Below are positions 8,517 through 16,376 of a stretch of DNA of 62,931 nucleotides, piece after piece (within the stretch, counting starts at the first letter, position 1; each line of letters begins with the position of its first letter). A program made the translations under genes and the position numbers. The stretch lies in assembly GCF_009733925.1 (NCBI RefSeq), contig NZ_WOEI01000004.1, positions 1 to 62,931 of the forward strand, given 5' to 3'. The notes under the pieces are model-generated. The model saw only the letters and a list, made by a program, of their open reading frames with translations. It was not told the DNA's origin and did no database searches. The stretch comes from Streptobacillus canis (GTDB taxonomy: Bacteria; Fusobacteriota; Fusobacteriia; Fusobacteriales; Leptotrichiaceae).

Positions 8517-8545
8517 ATTATACCTTTTTTTATTTATTTTTTCAA
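8517..8545 (-). promoter_or_regulatory. Sigma70-type promoter for the M32-M18-potABC operon
   Basis: TTGAAA (540-545), 17-nt spacer, TATAAT (517-522) on the minus strand, 38 nt before the M32 start. No operator-like repeat is evident. Confidence 0.75.
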
Positions 8546-8570
8546 TTAAAAATACAAAAAAAATTATTTA

Positions 8571-8612
8571 AAAAAAAAAGTCTTAAAACCCTTTTCAAAT
8601 CAGTTTTAAGAC
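8571..8612 (-). terminator. Terminator of the XRE regulator gene
   Basis: Stem GTCTTAAAAC/GTTTTAAGAC (8580-8589 and 8603-8612), 13-nt loop, followed on the minus strand by nine T. It lies just past the 8620 stop. Confidence 0.85.
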
Positions 8613-8619
8613 ATAATTT

Positions 8620-8985
8620 TTATTTATCAAATTTTGATTTATAGAACATTTCATTCATTACTTCTAAAAGTTTCTTTTTATCTTCTTCATTTACACTCTT
8701 ATCATTAAAGAATAATGTAGCTTTTTTCACTATATCATTTAATTCTACAAATTCATCTATATTTGCTCCAGCTAAGTTCATTATATTTATCTTATCTAAC
8801 GAATAAATTTCACATAATCCTGCAAGAACTTTTATAGGAGTCTTATTACTTTCTCCATCTTCTATTCTTTTTATATTAGTATGTGCATAGCTTATTCCTT
8901 TTTCGTTTAATTTTGCTTCAACTTCCCTTAATGAATATCCTTTTCTTTCTCTGGCATTCTTTAAAGTTTGTCCTAGATCCATCAT
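8620..8985 (-). CDS. XRE-family helix-turn-helix regulator
   Basis: A 121-aa protein from the ATG at 8985. I chose this start because GGAGGG lies 6 nt upstream; the longer ORF to 9048 would be translated from before the likely transcription start. The N-terminal DNA-binding domain runs from about residue 3 to 70 (LGQTLKNARERKGYSLREVE, then NIKRIEDGESNKTPIKVLAGL). This is the classical XRE/Cro fold. The C-terminal 50 residues are acidic and helical, probably for dimerisation. It diverges from a small membrane protein gene. A GCAACA/TGTTGC inverted repeat over both -35 boxes suggests it represses itself and the divergent unit. Confidence 0.8.
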   Translation of the reverse strand: MMDLGQTLKNARERKGYSLREVEAKLNEKGISYAHTNIKRIEDGESNKTPIKVLAGLCEIYSLDKINIMNLAGANIDEFVELNDIVKKATLFFNDKSVNEEDKKKLLEVMNEMFYKSKFDK

Positions 8986-9016
8986 AATTTTCCCTCCAGC
9001 TTTAATAATATAACAC

Positions 9017-9045
9017 ATTATAACATTTAAGTTAGAAAAAAGCAA
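9017..9045 (-). promoter_or_regulatory. Promoter of the XRE regulator gene
   Basis: TTGCTT (9040-9045), 17-nt spacer, TATAAT (9017-9022) on the minus strand. Its -35 box lies inside one arm (GCAACA on plus, 9042-9047) of the divergent inverted repeat. Confidence 0.7.
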
Positions 9046-9076
9046 CATTTTTTTATTTTTTTAAATTTATTGTTGC
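9042..9076. promoter_or_regulatory. Candidate operator between divergent promoters
   Basis: Inverted repeat GCAACA (9042-9047) and TGTTGC (9071-9076), 23 nt apart, with flanking AT matches (GCAACATT versus ATTGTTGC). Each arm covers the -35 box of one promoter, the minus one for the XRE gene and the plus one for the membrane-protein gene. Position and symmetry suit an XRE dimer or pair of dimers repressing both directions. Confidence 0.5.
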
Positions 9077-9101
9077 ATTTTTAAAACAAATATGGTATAT
9101 T
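9073..9101 (+). promoter_or_regulatory. Promoter of the small membrane protein/RHH unit
   Basis: TTGCAT (9073-9078), 17-nt spacer, TATATT (9096-9101). The -35 overlaps the right arm of the inverted repeat. Confidence 0.65.
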
Positions 9102-9134
9102 AGTGTTATAAAAATAAAACACGGAGGAATGAAA

Positions 9135-9332
9135 ATGATAGCTGCATTATTAAAAAAAACAAATTTCGAATATTTATTAGAGGGTATTTTAAATATATTA
9201 CCATTTACTTTTATACTTAATCTTATTCCTTTTTTACTTGTAGAACTATCTTTAACTGCTTTAATTATTTTAGCAATTATATTTATATTACAGGTATATT
9301 TATTATTCAAACTTTCTGATATCGTAGAATAG
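9135..9332 (+). CDS. Small membrane protein, unknown function
   Basis: A 65-aa protein from the ATG at 9135. The ATG at 9129 is only 1 nt from the GGAGG and is less likely. There are two hydrophobic stretches, about residues 13-32 (LLEGILNILPFTFILNLIPF) and 36-58 (with LTALIILAIIFILQ). The N-terminus carries Lys-Lys. No family is recognised. It is followed 10 nt later by a ribbon-helix-helix gene and shares its promoter with it. The context (XRE regulator, RHH protein) hints at a small mobile or toxin-antitoxin-like module, with this protein a possible membrane-active partner. That is speculation. Confidence 0.6.
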   Translation: MIAALLKKTNFEYLLEGILNILPFTFILNLIPFLLVELSLTALIILAIIFILQVYLLFKLSDIVE

Positions 9333-9342
9333 GAGTATCACT

Positions 9343-9564
9343 TTGATTATTATACCCATAAAACTTTCAAAAGAAGACGAAAAAATAATTAAGGCATATG
9401 TTAAAATTAATAATTTAGATTTATCAAATTTCATAAGAAATATTATTATAAATAAAATAAAAGAAGAATATATATTAGAAGAAAAATATTTACTTGAAAC
9501 TATAGAAAAGAATAAACATAATGAAATATATAAGCATTTCGAATTACTTGATTCATTAGAATAA
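9343..9564 (+). CDS. Ribbon-helix-helix antitoxin-like protein (DUF6290/RelB type)
   Basis: A 73-aa protein starting with TTG at 9343, 7 nt after AGGAG; no ATG is available nearby. The opening MIIIPIKLSKEDEKIIKAYV is the N-terminal strand and first helix of a ribbon-helix-helix protein, and LSNFIRNIIINKI is the second helix. The rest is a charged helical tail. This matches the DUF6290/RelB-like antitoxin group common in Fusobacteria and Firmicutes. No RelE/ParE-type toxin follows: a terminator and apt come next. It may be an orphan antitoxin or a regulator of the membrane protein unit. Confidence 0.65.
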   Translation: MIIIPIKLSKEDEKIIKAYVKINNLDLSNFIRNIIINKIKEEYILEEKYLLETIEKNKHNEIYKHFELLDSLE

Positions 9565-9600
9565 AAAAGAGTTTGTAATAGTAATTACAAGCTCTTTTTA
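9563..9600. terminator. Bidirectional terminator between the RHH gene and apt
   Basis: Stem AGAG-TTGTAAT / ATTACAA-CTCT (9568-9579 and 9584-9595) with a four-base loop. It has A6 upstream and T5 downstream, so it can work for both converging genes. Confidence 0.8.
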
Positions 9601-9606
9601 TTTATA

Positions 9607-10140
9607 CTAAAATTTTAATATAGAATAAACATCTTTACCTTCTAATACTTCTCTACCTTTAAGGTCTACAAGTTCTATTAGGAAAGCTAATTCGTGTACT
9701 TCTGCACCTAATTCTTCAACTAAATCTACCATTGCTTTTGCAGTTCCACCTGTTGCTAATAAATCATCAACTATCAATACTTTAGCGCCTTTTTCAAATG
9801 CATCTTTATGTATTTCTATTGCATTTTTACCGTATTCTAATGAATATTCTGCTCTAACAGTTTCTGCAGGTAGTTTTCCTGATTTTCTTGCCGGAACAAA
9901 ACCTGCCCCTATATTATATGCAATTGCAGCTCCAAATATAAAACCTCTTGCATCTGCACCTAATACATAATCTATTCCTTGATCTTTGTATCTGTTAGTA
10001 AAGTCTTCAATAATTAATCTTAATCCTTCTTTATCTTTAAGAGCTGTAGTAATATCTCTAAATATTATTCCTGGCTCTGGAAAATCAGGGATGCTTCTAA
10101 TCATTTCATCTAATTTTTGAATTTGTAATTTATCCATCAT
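9607..10140 (-). CDS. apt: Adenine phosphoribosyltransferase
   Basis: A 177-aa cytosolic enzyme converting adenine and PRPP to AMP. The PRPP-binding signature VLIVDDLLATGGTAKAM sits at about 121-137. The N-terminal substrate region has IPDFPEPGIIFRDIT, the hallmark of APT rather than other phosphoribosyltransferases. The length is normal. It is 5 nt downstream of the CNNM/CorC gene and shares its promoter. With xpt, hpt, purA and purB elsewhere in the window it forms a full purine salvage set. Confidence 0.95.
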   Translation of the reverse strand: MMDKLQIQKLDEMIRSIPDFPEPGIIFRDITTALKDKEGLRLIIEDFTNRYKDQGIDYVLGADARGFIFGAAIAYNIGAGFVPARKSGKLPAETVRAEYSLEYGKNAIEIHKDAFEKGAKVLIVDDLLATGGTAKAMVDLVEELGAEVHELAFLIELVDLKGREVLEGKDVYSILKF

Positions 10141-10145
10141 CTCTC

Positions 10146-11345
10146 CTATCTTTTGATAATAAGTTTAACTTTTTCTATTTTCTTATTATCAACTTTTAAA
10201 ACTTGTATAATATAATCATCATTTATTACTTTATCATTTTCATTTGCTACTCTTTCAAGTTTATACTGTATATATCCTGAAATAGTATCATATTCTTCAG
10301 ATTCTTCTATATTTAATTCATATTTTTCATTAATTTCATCAACTAATGTTTCTCCTAATAACTCATATACATTTTCCGAAATTGATTTAAAGTTTTCTTC
10401 TTCAATATCATATTCATCTCTAATTTCTCCTACTATTTCTTCTAGTAAGTCTTCTATAGTTATTAGTCCTAAAGTTCCTCCATATTCATCTATAATTATA
10501 GCCATATGTTGTTGTTTTTGTCTAAAGAATTCTAACATATCTGTTAATGTTACAGTTTCTGGTACATAAACAACATCTTTAATCAGATTCTTTAATTTAA
10601 TATTTCTATCCTTATATTTTAAAAGGTCTTTAGTATACATTACTCCACAAATATCATCTATACTTTCTTTGTATAAAGGTATACGTGAAAACTCATGTTC
10701 AATAATATCATCCCATACATCATTTAATATTTCTTCTTGATCATAAGCTACTATAGATGTTCTAGGTGTCATTATTTCTTTAACAGTAGTATCTGTAAAA
10801 GTAAAGATACTGTGTATCATTTCTTTTTCTTCTTTTTCTACTTCATTATTATTAGCATAACTAATAATATTTTTGATATCCTCTTCAGTAAGATCTCTCT
10901 CACCTATATCTTCTCCATTGTTAAATATATTGTTTATTTGTTTGTATAAAAACTCAATAATTACAACTAATGGATAAAGTAATATCATTAAAACATCAAT
11001 AAAGTCTATAGTATATATTAATGTTTTATATATATCTATTTTAGCAATAACCTTAATAAATGTCTGTAGAACAATCAATAGTACTACTGATATTACAAAA
11101 AGTGTAATACTAGAACCCAAAAATATTCCTAAATTAAAGTTAACTATTTTTAGATATAGTGCTATAAGTAGTAGATTTAAAATATTTGAAACTACTTTAT
11201 ATCTTATTAAACTTTCTAAAAATTTTGCTACTTTTCTTTTGTTATCCTCATCTACTTCCTTTAGATGATTTTTTTCTATATAATTTAAATACATAAAACT
11301 TGTATCAAACGCACTTAAAATCGAAAAAAATACTAAAGTTATCAA
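10146..11345 (-). CDS. CNNM/CorC (HlyC-type) membrane protein with CBS domains
   Basis: At least 399 aa. An N-terminal DUF21/CNNM membrane domain (about 1-135, four hydrophobic segments) is followed by a CBS pair (VKEIMTPRTSIVAYDQEE and a second repeat with AIIIDEYGGTLGLITIEDLLEEIVGEI) and a C-terminal CorC_HlyC domain. Such proteins are linked to Mg2+/Co2+ homeostasis. The only in-frame start offered near the first helix is TTG at 11345, which lacks a Shine-Dalgarno. The frame stays open upstream through hydrophobic codons (INIIIALL) to an ATT at 11378, placed 4 nt after AAGGAG. The true N-terminus is therefore probably about 11 residues longer with an ATT start. Confidence 0.85.
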   Translation of the reverse strand: MITLVFFSILSAFDTSFMYLNYIEKNHLKEVDEDNKRKVAKFLESLIRYKVVSNILNLLLIALYLKIVNFNLGIFLGSSITLFVISVVLLIVLQTFIKVIAKIDIYKTLIYTIDFIDVLMILLYPLVVIIEFLYKQINNIFNNGEDIGERDLTEEDIKNIISYANNNEVEKEEKEMIHSIFTFTDTTVKEIMTPRTSIVAYDQEEILNDVWDDIIEHEFSRIPLYKESIDDICGVMYTKDLLKYKDRNIKLKNLIKDVVYVPETVTLTDMLEFFRQKQQHMAIIIDEYGGTLGLITIEDLLEEIVGEIRDEYDIEEENFKSISENVYELLGETLVDEINEKYELNIEESEEYDTISGYIQYKLERVANENDKVINDDYIIQVLKVDNKKIEKVKLIIKR

Positions 11346-11408
11346 GAGGGCTATTATTATATTAATACTTATCTTAATACATCTCCTTTTTAGAAAACAT
11401 TCTAACTA

Positions 11409-11437
11409 ATTTTATCATATCATATATTTTTTTTCAA
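11409..11437 (-). promoter_or_regulatory. Promoter of the CNNM-apt unit
   Basis: TTGAAA (11432-11437), 17-nt spacer, TAAAAT (11409-11414) on the minus strand, right after the folD stop. The predicted leader contains an 8-codon ORF, ATG at about 11398-11400 to TAA, which overlaps the AAGGAG before the CNNM start. Confidence 0.7.
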
Positions 11438-12295
11438 TTACATATTATTTAGCTTAAAAGCACTAATAGTATTTTTTATTAATGAATAAATAGTCATAGG
11501 GCCAACACCACCTGGAACTGGACTAATGAAGCTAGCATTTGAATTTATCATAACATCATCAAAGTCTACATCACCTGAAATTTTACCCTCAAATTCTGAT
11601 ATTCCAACATCAATTACAACTGCTCCATCTTTAATATCTTTACCCTTAATTAATCTTGGAACTCCTGTCGCACTTATTAAAATATCTGCTTGTTTTACTT
11701 TATGAAACAAATCTTTTGTTTTACTATTACAAACTTGTACTGTAGCTCCTTCATTAATTAGCATTAAAGCTAAAGGTTTACCAACTATATTTGATCTACC
11801 AATTATTACTACATCCATTCCTTCTATCCCTATGTTATAATATGATAAAAGTTCCATTATTCCTTGTGGGGTACATGAATAAATACCCTTATCTTTAAAT
11901 AATAAATTACCTACATTTTCTGGATGAAATCCATCTACATCCTTATTAGGTGATATAGCTGACATAATTGAAATATAGTTAATATGAGAAGGTAATGGAA
12001 GTTGAACTAATATCCCATCTATCTTTTTATTATCATTTAATTTTTTGATTTCTAATATCAGTTCACTCTCAGATATATTTTCATCAAAAGAAATAGTCTC
12101 TTGATATATACCTAATTCATCACATTTTCTTGTTTTCATATTTAAATATATACTTGAAGCTTTATCATTACCTACTTTAATAAATGCAAGTCCTGCTTTT
12201 CTTCCTATTTTTTCACTTAACTCTTGGTATTCTTCTCTTAATTTTTCATACAGTATATTTGATACATAACGTCCATCTAATATACTTTTAGTCAA
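11438..12295 (-). CDS. folD: Bifunctional methylene-THF dehydrogenase/cyclohydrolase FolD
   Basis: A 285-aa enzyme interconverting 5,10-methylene-THF and 10-formyl-THF, with NADP reduction. Visible motifs are the catalytic Tyr/Lys region (SSIYLNMKTRKCDELGI), DGILVQLPLP at about 94-103, the nucleotide-binding GRSNIVGKPLA, and the C-terminal PGGVGPMT. The length is standard. It overlaps rex by 8 bases and ends the long operon that includes fmt, which consumes its 10-formyl-THF product. The next gene downstream has its own promoter. Confidence 0.96.
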   Translation of the reverse strand: MTKSILDGRYVSNILYEKLREEYQELSEKIGRKAGLAFIKVGNDKASSIYLNMKTRKCDELGIYQETISFDENISESELILEIKKLNDNKKIDGILVQLPLPSHINYISIMSAISPNKDVDGFHPENVGNLLFKDKGIYSCTPQGIMELLSYYNIGIEGMDVVIIGRSNIVGKPLALMLINEGATVQVCNSKTKDLFHKVKQADILISATGVPRLIKGKDIKDGAVVIDVGISEFEGKISGDVDFDDVMINSNASFISPVPGGVGPMTIYSLIKNTISAFKLNNM

Positions 12296-12956
12296 AATTA
12301 ATTCCTCCTCTTAATTCTGGGTTTATTCTCCAGAAATTTAATTCTTTAAGTTTTGCTGAAATGTCTGCATTAACTACTGCGGTATTACTATTTAATTCTA
12401 ATTTACAAGCAGTCATATTTAAAATTGCTTCTACTCCAGCTTCTATTAATTCATTTGTAGCCATTTGAGCATACTCACTATTAATAGCTAAAACAACAGT
12501 ATGTACTCTGTTTTTCTTAATATATTCAATACAGTTTTTTGCATCTTGTACTACTATTCCTAAATTAGGTATTTCTTTACCTATTTTTTTAGGATCTTTA
12601 TCAAAAACTGCTTTTAATTTGAACCCTTCTCCTAAAACATCAGTATTCAATGCTATCATTTTACCAACATGTCCATATCCTAATAAGATTAGTTCATTTT
12701 CTCTATCTATACCTAAGATAGATTCTATTTCTCTAATTAAAGCACTTACGCTATATCCTTTACCTCTTACCCCAAATTCTCCAAAAGTAGATAAGTCTTT
12801 TCTTACTTGAACAGCTGTAGTATTCATTTTTTGAGCTAACTCTATAGAGTTAATTTCTGGTTGTACTTTTTCTAAATCTTTCAATATCCCTAAGTACAGG
12901 GCTAGTCTTGCTACTATACGTCCTGAAACATCTTTTGGACTATATTTTTTTATCAT
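12288..12956 (-). CDS. rex: Redox-sensing transcriptional repressor Rex
   Basis: A 222-aa dimeric repressor that senses the NADH/NAD+ ratio. I chose the ATG at 12956 because AAGGAGG lies 7-8 nt upstream and the longer ORF would overlap fmt. The N-terminal winged helix (SGRIVARLALYLGIL, then NTTAVQVRKDLSTFGEFGVRGKGY) and Rossmann domain (LLGYGHVGKMIA) are in the usual order, and the C-terminal swapped helix is present. The position between fmt and folD in a translation/folate operon is notable. Rex usually controls fermentation genes such as alcohol dehydrogenases, and fucO at 38.7 kb is a possible target. Confidence 0.95.
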   Translation of the reverse strand: MIKKYSPKDVSGRIVARLALYLGILKDLEKVQPEINSIELAQKMNTTAVQVRKDLSTFGEFGVRGKGYSVSALIREIESILGIDRENELILLGYGHVGKMIALNTDVLGEGFKLKAVFDKDPKKIGKEIPNLGIVVQDAKNCIEYIKKNRVHTVVLAINSEYAQMATNELIEAGVEAILNMTACKLELNSNTAVVNADISAKLKELNFWRINPELRGGINFD

Positions 12957-12969
12957 CAAAAATTCCTCC

Positions 12970-13896
12970 TTATTCCAACACATCTAATTTATTTATTTGT
13001 CTTCCATTAATAAAATCTAAAGCGCTTTGTTTCTTTTTACCTTCAAGTTTTAATTCTTTAAGTATTATTGCACCATCACCAGTTTTTACAACTATTCCTT
13101 GTTTATTTAGGTCTATTACTGTTCCTGGTAATTCATCTCCTACATATTCTATCACTTCTGATGAATATAGTTTTAATACTTTATCATTTAAAGTTGTATA
13201 AGCTTCTGGGAAAGGATTTAATCCCCTTATTTTATTAAATATAGTTAAACTATCTTTACTAAAATCTACTTTCGTTTCTTCTTTTTTAATTGGCTTAACA
13301 AAAGTAGCTAAACTATGATCTTGTTTAGTTGCTTTTACTGTATTATTTTTCATCATTTCAACTGCTTGTTGAACTCCACGTGCTCCTAAAACTTTTAACC
13401 TATCATGTAGTGTTCCTAAATTATCTTCTTTTAATATTTCAGTCTCTAAAGTACAGATTACATCTCCTTCATCAAGATTTTCATCTATATACATAATAGA
13501 TACTCCAGTTTTATCATCACCATTTAAGATGGCAGCATGTATAGGTGCTGCTCCTCTATATTTAGGTAATAGTGATGAATGCACATTAATAATTCCATAT
13601 TTTGGTAAATCAATAATATTTTTGGGTATTATCATACCATATGCTACTACTACTATTAAATCAGCATTATATTTCTTTAATATTTCATAAGTTTCTTCAG
13701 TTCTTAAACTTTTTGGTTGCACTATTTCTATATTGTTATCTAGAGCATATTGCTTAACTGGAGAAAAATTTATTTTATTTCCACGTGCATTTACTTTATC
13801 CACCTTAGTAAATACAGCTAAAAGCTCAGTATTTTCATGTAAATACCTTAGTGTATCTATTGCAAAATCTGGTGTCCCCATAAATATTGTTTTCAT
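12970..13896 (-). CDS. fmt: Methionyl-tRNA formyltransferase
   Basis: A 308-aa enzyme that formylates initiator Met-tRNA using 10-formyl-THF. The N-terminal domain has the formyl-THF pocket and the signature NVHSSLLPKYRGAAPI at about 105-120, followed by GVSIMYIDENLDEGD with the catalytic Asp. The C-terminal tRNA-binding domain is full length. It follows def by 10 nt; the two act at opposite ends of the formyl-Met cycle. The Shine-Dalgarno AGAGGTGAT precedes the ATG. Confidence 0.96.
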   Translation of the reverse strand: MKTIFMGTPDFAIDTLRYLHENTELLAVFTKVDKVNARGNKINFSPVKQYALDNNIEIVQPKSLRTEETYEILKKYNADLIVVVAYGMIIPKNIIDLPKYGIINVHSSLLPKYRGAAPIHAAILNGDDKTGVSIMYIDENLDEGDVICTLETEILKEDNLGTLHDRLKVLGARGVQQAVEMMKNNTVKATKQDHSLATFVKPIKKEETKVDFSKDSLTIFNKIRGLNPFPEAYTTLNDKVLKLYSSEVIEYVGDELPGTVIDLNKQGIVVKTGDGAIILKELKLEGKKKQSALDFINGRQINKLDVLE

Positions 13897-13906
13897 TCTA
13901 TCACCT

Positions 13907-14416
13907 CTAAAATTCTCTTGGTCTACTATTTTTTTTCATAATCTCTAATTTTTTTCTTATTAAGTTTCTACTCATAGGACTAATTTTATCTATGAATAAA
14001 ATCCCATCTAAATGGTCAAACTCGTGTTGGAATGCACGAGATTCTATATCACTTAATTCTCTTTCAATTACATTTCCATTTTCATCTTGATATCTTACAA
14101 ATATTGTTTCAGGTCTTAACACCTTTTTATATATACCAGGTATACTTAAACAACCTTCTTCAAATTCTACTATCTCTTCTCCAAATTTAACTATTTCTGG
14201 ATTTACTACCTTAAATACTTCATCTTCAATTTCTAATACAAAAAATCTTTTATCGATACCTACTTGATTTGCAGCAAGACCTATTCCTTTTGCAAGTCTC
14301 ATAGTCTCTACCATTTCATCTAATGTAGCTCTTAATTCATCATTAAATTCAGTAACTTCTTCCGATTTTTTTCTTAAAATTGGTGCTTCATAAACGTAAA
14401 TATTCAATTTTATCAC
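13907..14416 (-). CDS. def: Peptide deformylase
   Basis: A 169-aa metalloenzyme that removes the formyl group from nascent proteins. All three motifs are present: GIGLAANQVG, EGCLSIPG (metal Cys) and QHEFDHLDG (HExxD/H type metal site). The annotated start is GTG at 14416; a TTG four codons on is an alternative, since the family normally begins close to the IYVYEAPILR segment. Genes priA and fmt flank it within 10 nt each. Confidence 0.95.
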   Translation of the reverse strand: MIKLNIYVYEAPILRKKSEEVTEFNDELRATLDEMVETMRLAKGIGLAANQVGIDKRFFVLEIEDEVFKVVNPEIVKFGEEIVEFEEGCLSIPGIYKKVLRPETIFVRYQDENGNVIERELSDIESRAFQHEFDHLDGILFIDKISPMSRNLIRKKLEIMKKNSRPREF

Positions 14417-14424
14417 AACTCTTT

Positions 14425-16356
14425 CTAAAATGTAGTTACAGGGTCTATATCTACTAAAACTCTTGTTGTATTAGTACTTAATCCCTTAATAGAAAATAGT
14501 AATTTTCTATTTTTACTTATCTCATTTTTATTACTTTTAATATATATATTATATCTAAAATCATCATTAATCTTAAATATTGGTGCTTTATCTATTATAG
14601 AAACATCATTAAATGACTTAATTACATCACTATGTATTTCTCTAATTTTCTTTAAAGCCCTTTCTTCTTTTTTATCAGAAACTATAATTTTAACTAACCT
14701 ACTAAATGGTGGATAGTTTAATAATTTCCTAATATGTAAATCATATTCAAAATATCCTTCAAAATCATTATTAACTATACTATTTATTAAATTAGATTCT
14801 GGCATAAATGTTTGTAATATTACTTTACCTTTCTTATCTCCTCTTCCTGCTCTACCTGCAGATTGTGTAACTAGTTGAAAAGTTTTTTCTCCTACTCTAA
14901 AATCACTTAATGATAATATTTGATCTGTATTTATTACACCAACTAAGGTAACATTTGGAAAGTGAAATCCTTTTGCTAATATTTGTGTTCCTACAGCTAT
15001 TTGATATTTTCCTTCACTAAATTCCTTATATGCCTTATCAAAATCTTTTTGACTAGTCATAGTACTTGAATCCATTCTTAGAATATTTTCTTCCCCAAAT
15101 AATTCTGATAGTTCTTCTTCTAATTTTTCTATACCTAATCCTAAATATTCTAAATTTTCACTTTTACAGTTAGGACAACAATCTATCATTTTCCTACTAT
15201 ATTCACAGTGCGAACATTCAAGTCTATTTCTAGATTTTGAATATCTTAAATTAACACTGCATTTAGGACAAGATATTTTCTCCTTACAATCTAAACATCT
15301 TACAAGCACTGAATGTGATTTCCTATTTAGTATAAGGATTACTTGTTCTCCTTTTGAAATTGTTTCTTTCATACTTTGAAGTAATTTTTCAGATAACATA
15401 GATTTTTCATTAGATAAGTCCACAACTTCCATTTCAGGAAGTTCCATATTATTAAATCTTTGTTTTAATTCTATCAACTTAAACATACCTTGTTTTGCTA
15501 GATAATAGCTTTCAAATGAAGGAGTCGCACTTCCTAGTATTACTTTTGCACCCTCCTGCATAGCTCTTTTTATAGCTACATTTCTACTATGATATCTAGC
15601 ATTATCTTCTTGCTTATATGTATTTTCATGTTCCTCATCTATTATTATATATCCTAAATTCTTAACAGGAGCAAATAAGGCAGATCTTGCACCAAGTATT
15701 ACCTTAACATTTCCAGAATAAATATTCATCCATTCCTTAACTTTAGTAGCTGGTGTCATCTTACTGTGTATAAGACTCACGCTTTCTCCAAATACCTTCT
15801 TAATACCTTTAACCATTTGCGAACTTAAAGATATTTCTGGTAATAGGAATATACTTGATTTATCTTTTTTTAGTGCTTCTTCTATTAATTTAATATATAT
15901 TTCTGTTTTCCCACTCCCTGTTACTCCATGAAGTAGAAATATATTTTCTTTTGAATTTAATATATCATCAAAAGCTTTTTGTTGATTTTCATTTAAAGTT
16001 ATACTATTTTTAAAACTTATTTCTTTTCTTTCAATTTTTGCTAATTTTTCATAGCTCATTTTTTCATAAGGACCTAATAACTTAAAACTTGCATAAAAAT
16101 CAGTAATATAGTATGAATTAATGAATATAGCTAAATCTAACATACTTTCTGGCACTTTAACTATATCATCCATTACTCTATTTATTTTCTTAATTTTAAA
16201 ATTACCCATTTCTTCTTCTTTTGTTTCTCTAATAACTATACCTATCATATCTTTATTCTTAAAATTTATTTCAACAAAAGTACCTATAGATAGGGGAAGA
16301 TCTGATTCATAAGTATATGTATTAATGTGTTTTTTTACATATATTTGATAAAACAT
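14425..16356 (-). CDS. priA: Primosomal replication restart helicase PriA
   Basis: A 643-aa helicase that reloads the replicative helicase at stalled forks. Walker A is GVTGSGKTEIY at about 143-153 and Walker B is the DEEHE box (IIIDEEHENTY). The eight-cysteine zinc module follows (CLDCKEKISCPKC, then CSHCEY and CCPNC). Helicase motifs V/VI appear as VGTQILAKGFHFPN and QSAGRAGRGDKKG. It is shorter than the E. coli protein (732 aa), mainly in the N-terminal DNA-binding region. It lies in the gat-PBP-priA-def-fmt operon, an arrangement common in low-GC bacteria. Confidence 0.95.
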   Translation of the reverse strand: MFYQIYVKKHINTYTYESDLPLSIGTFVEINFKNKDMIGIVIRETKEEEMGNFKIKKINRVMDDIVKVPESMLDLAIFINSYYITDFYASFKLLGPYEKMSYEKLAKIERKEISFKNSITLNENQQKAFDDILNSKENIFLLHGVTGSGKTEIYIKLIEEALKKDKSSIFLLPEISLSSQMVKGIKKVFGESVSLIHSKMTPATKVKEWMNIYSGNVKVILGARSALFAPVKNLGYIIIDEEHENTYKQEDNARYHSRNVAIKRAMQEGAKVILGSATPSFESYYLAKQGMFKLIELKQRFNNMELPEMEVVDLSNEKSMLSEKLLQSMKETISKGEQVILILNRKSHSVLVRCLDCKEKISCPKCSVNLRYSKSRNRLECSHCEYSRKMIDCCPNCKSENLEYLGLGIEKLEEELSELFGEENILRMDSSTMTSQKDFDKAYKEFSEGKYQIAVGTQILAKGFHFPNVTLVGVINTDQILSLSDFRVGEKTFQLVTQSAGRAGRGDKKGKVILQTFMPESNLINSIVNNDFEGYFEYDLHIRKLLNYPPFSRLVKIIVSDKKEERALKKIREIHSDVIKSFNDVSIIDKAPIFKINDDFRYNIYIKSNKNEISKNRKLLFSIKGLSTNTTRVLVDIDPVTTF

Positions 16357-16376
16357 AAGTTCTTCCCCCTTCCATA

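Noticed and set aside
9053..9310. 85-codon minus-strand frame over the small membrane protein gene
   Set aside because: It is antisense to a gene with its own promoter and GGAGG, and covers the XRE promoter region.
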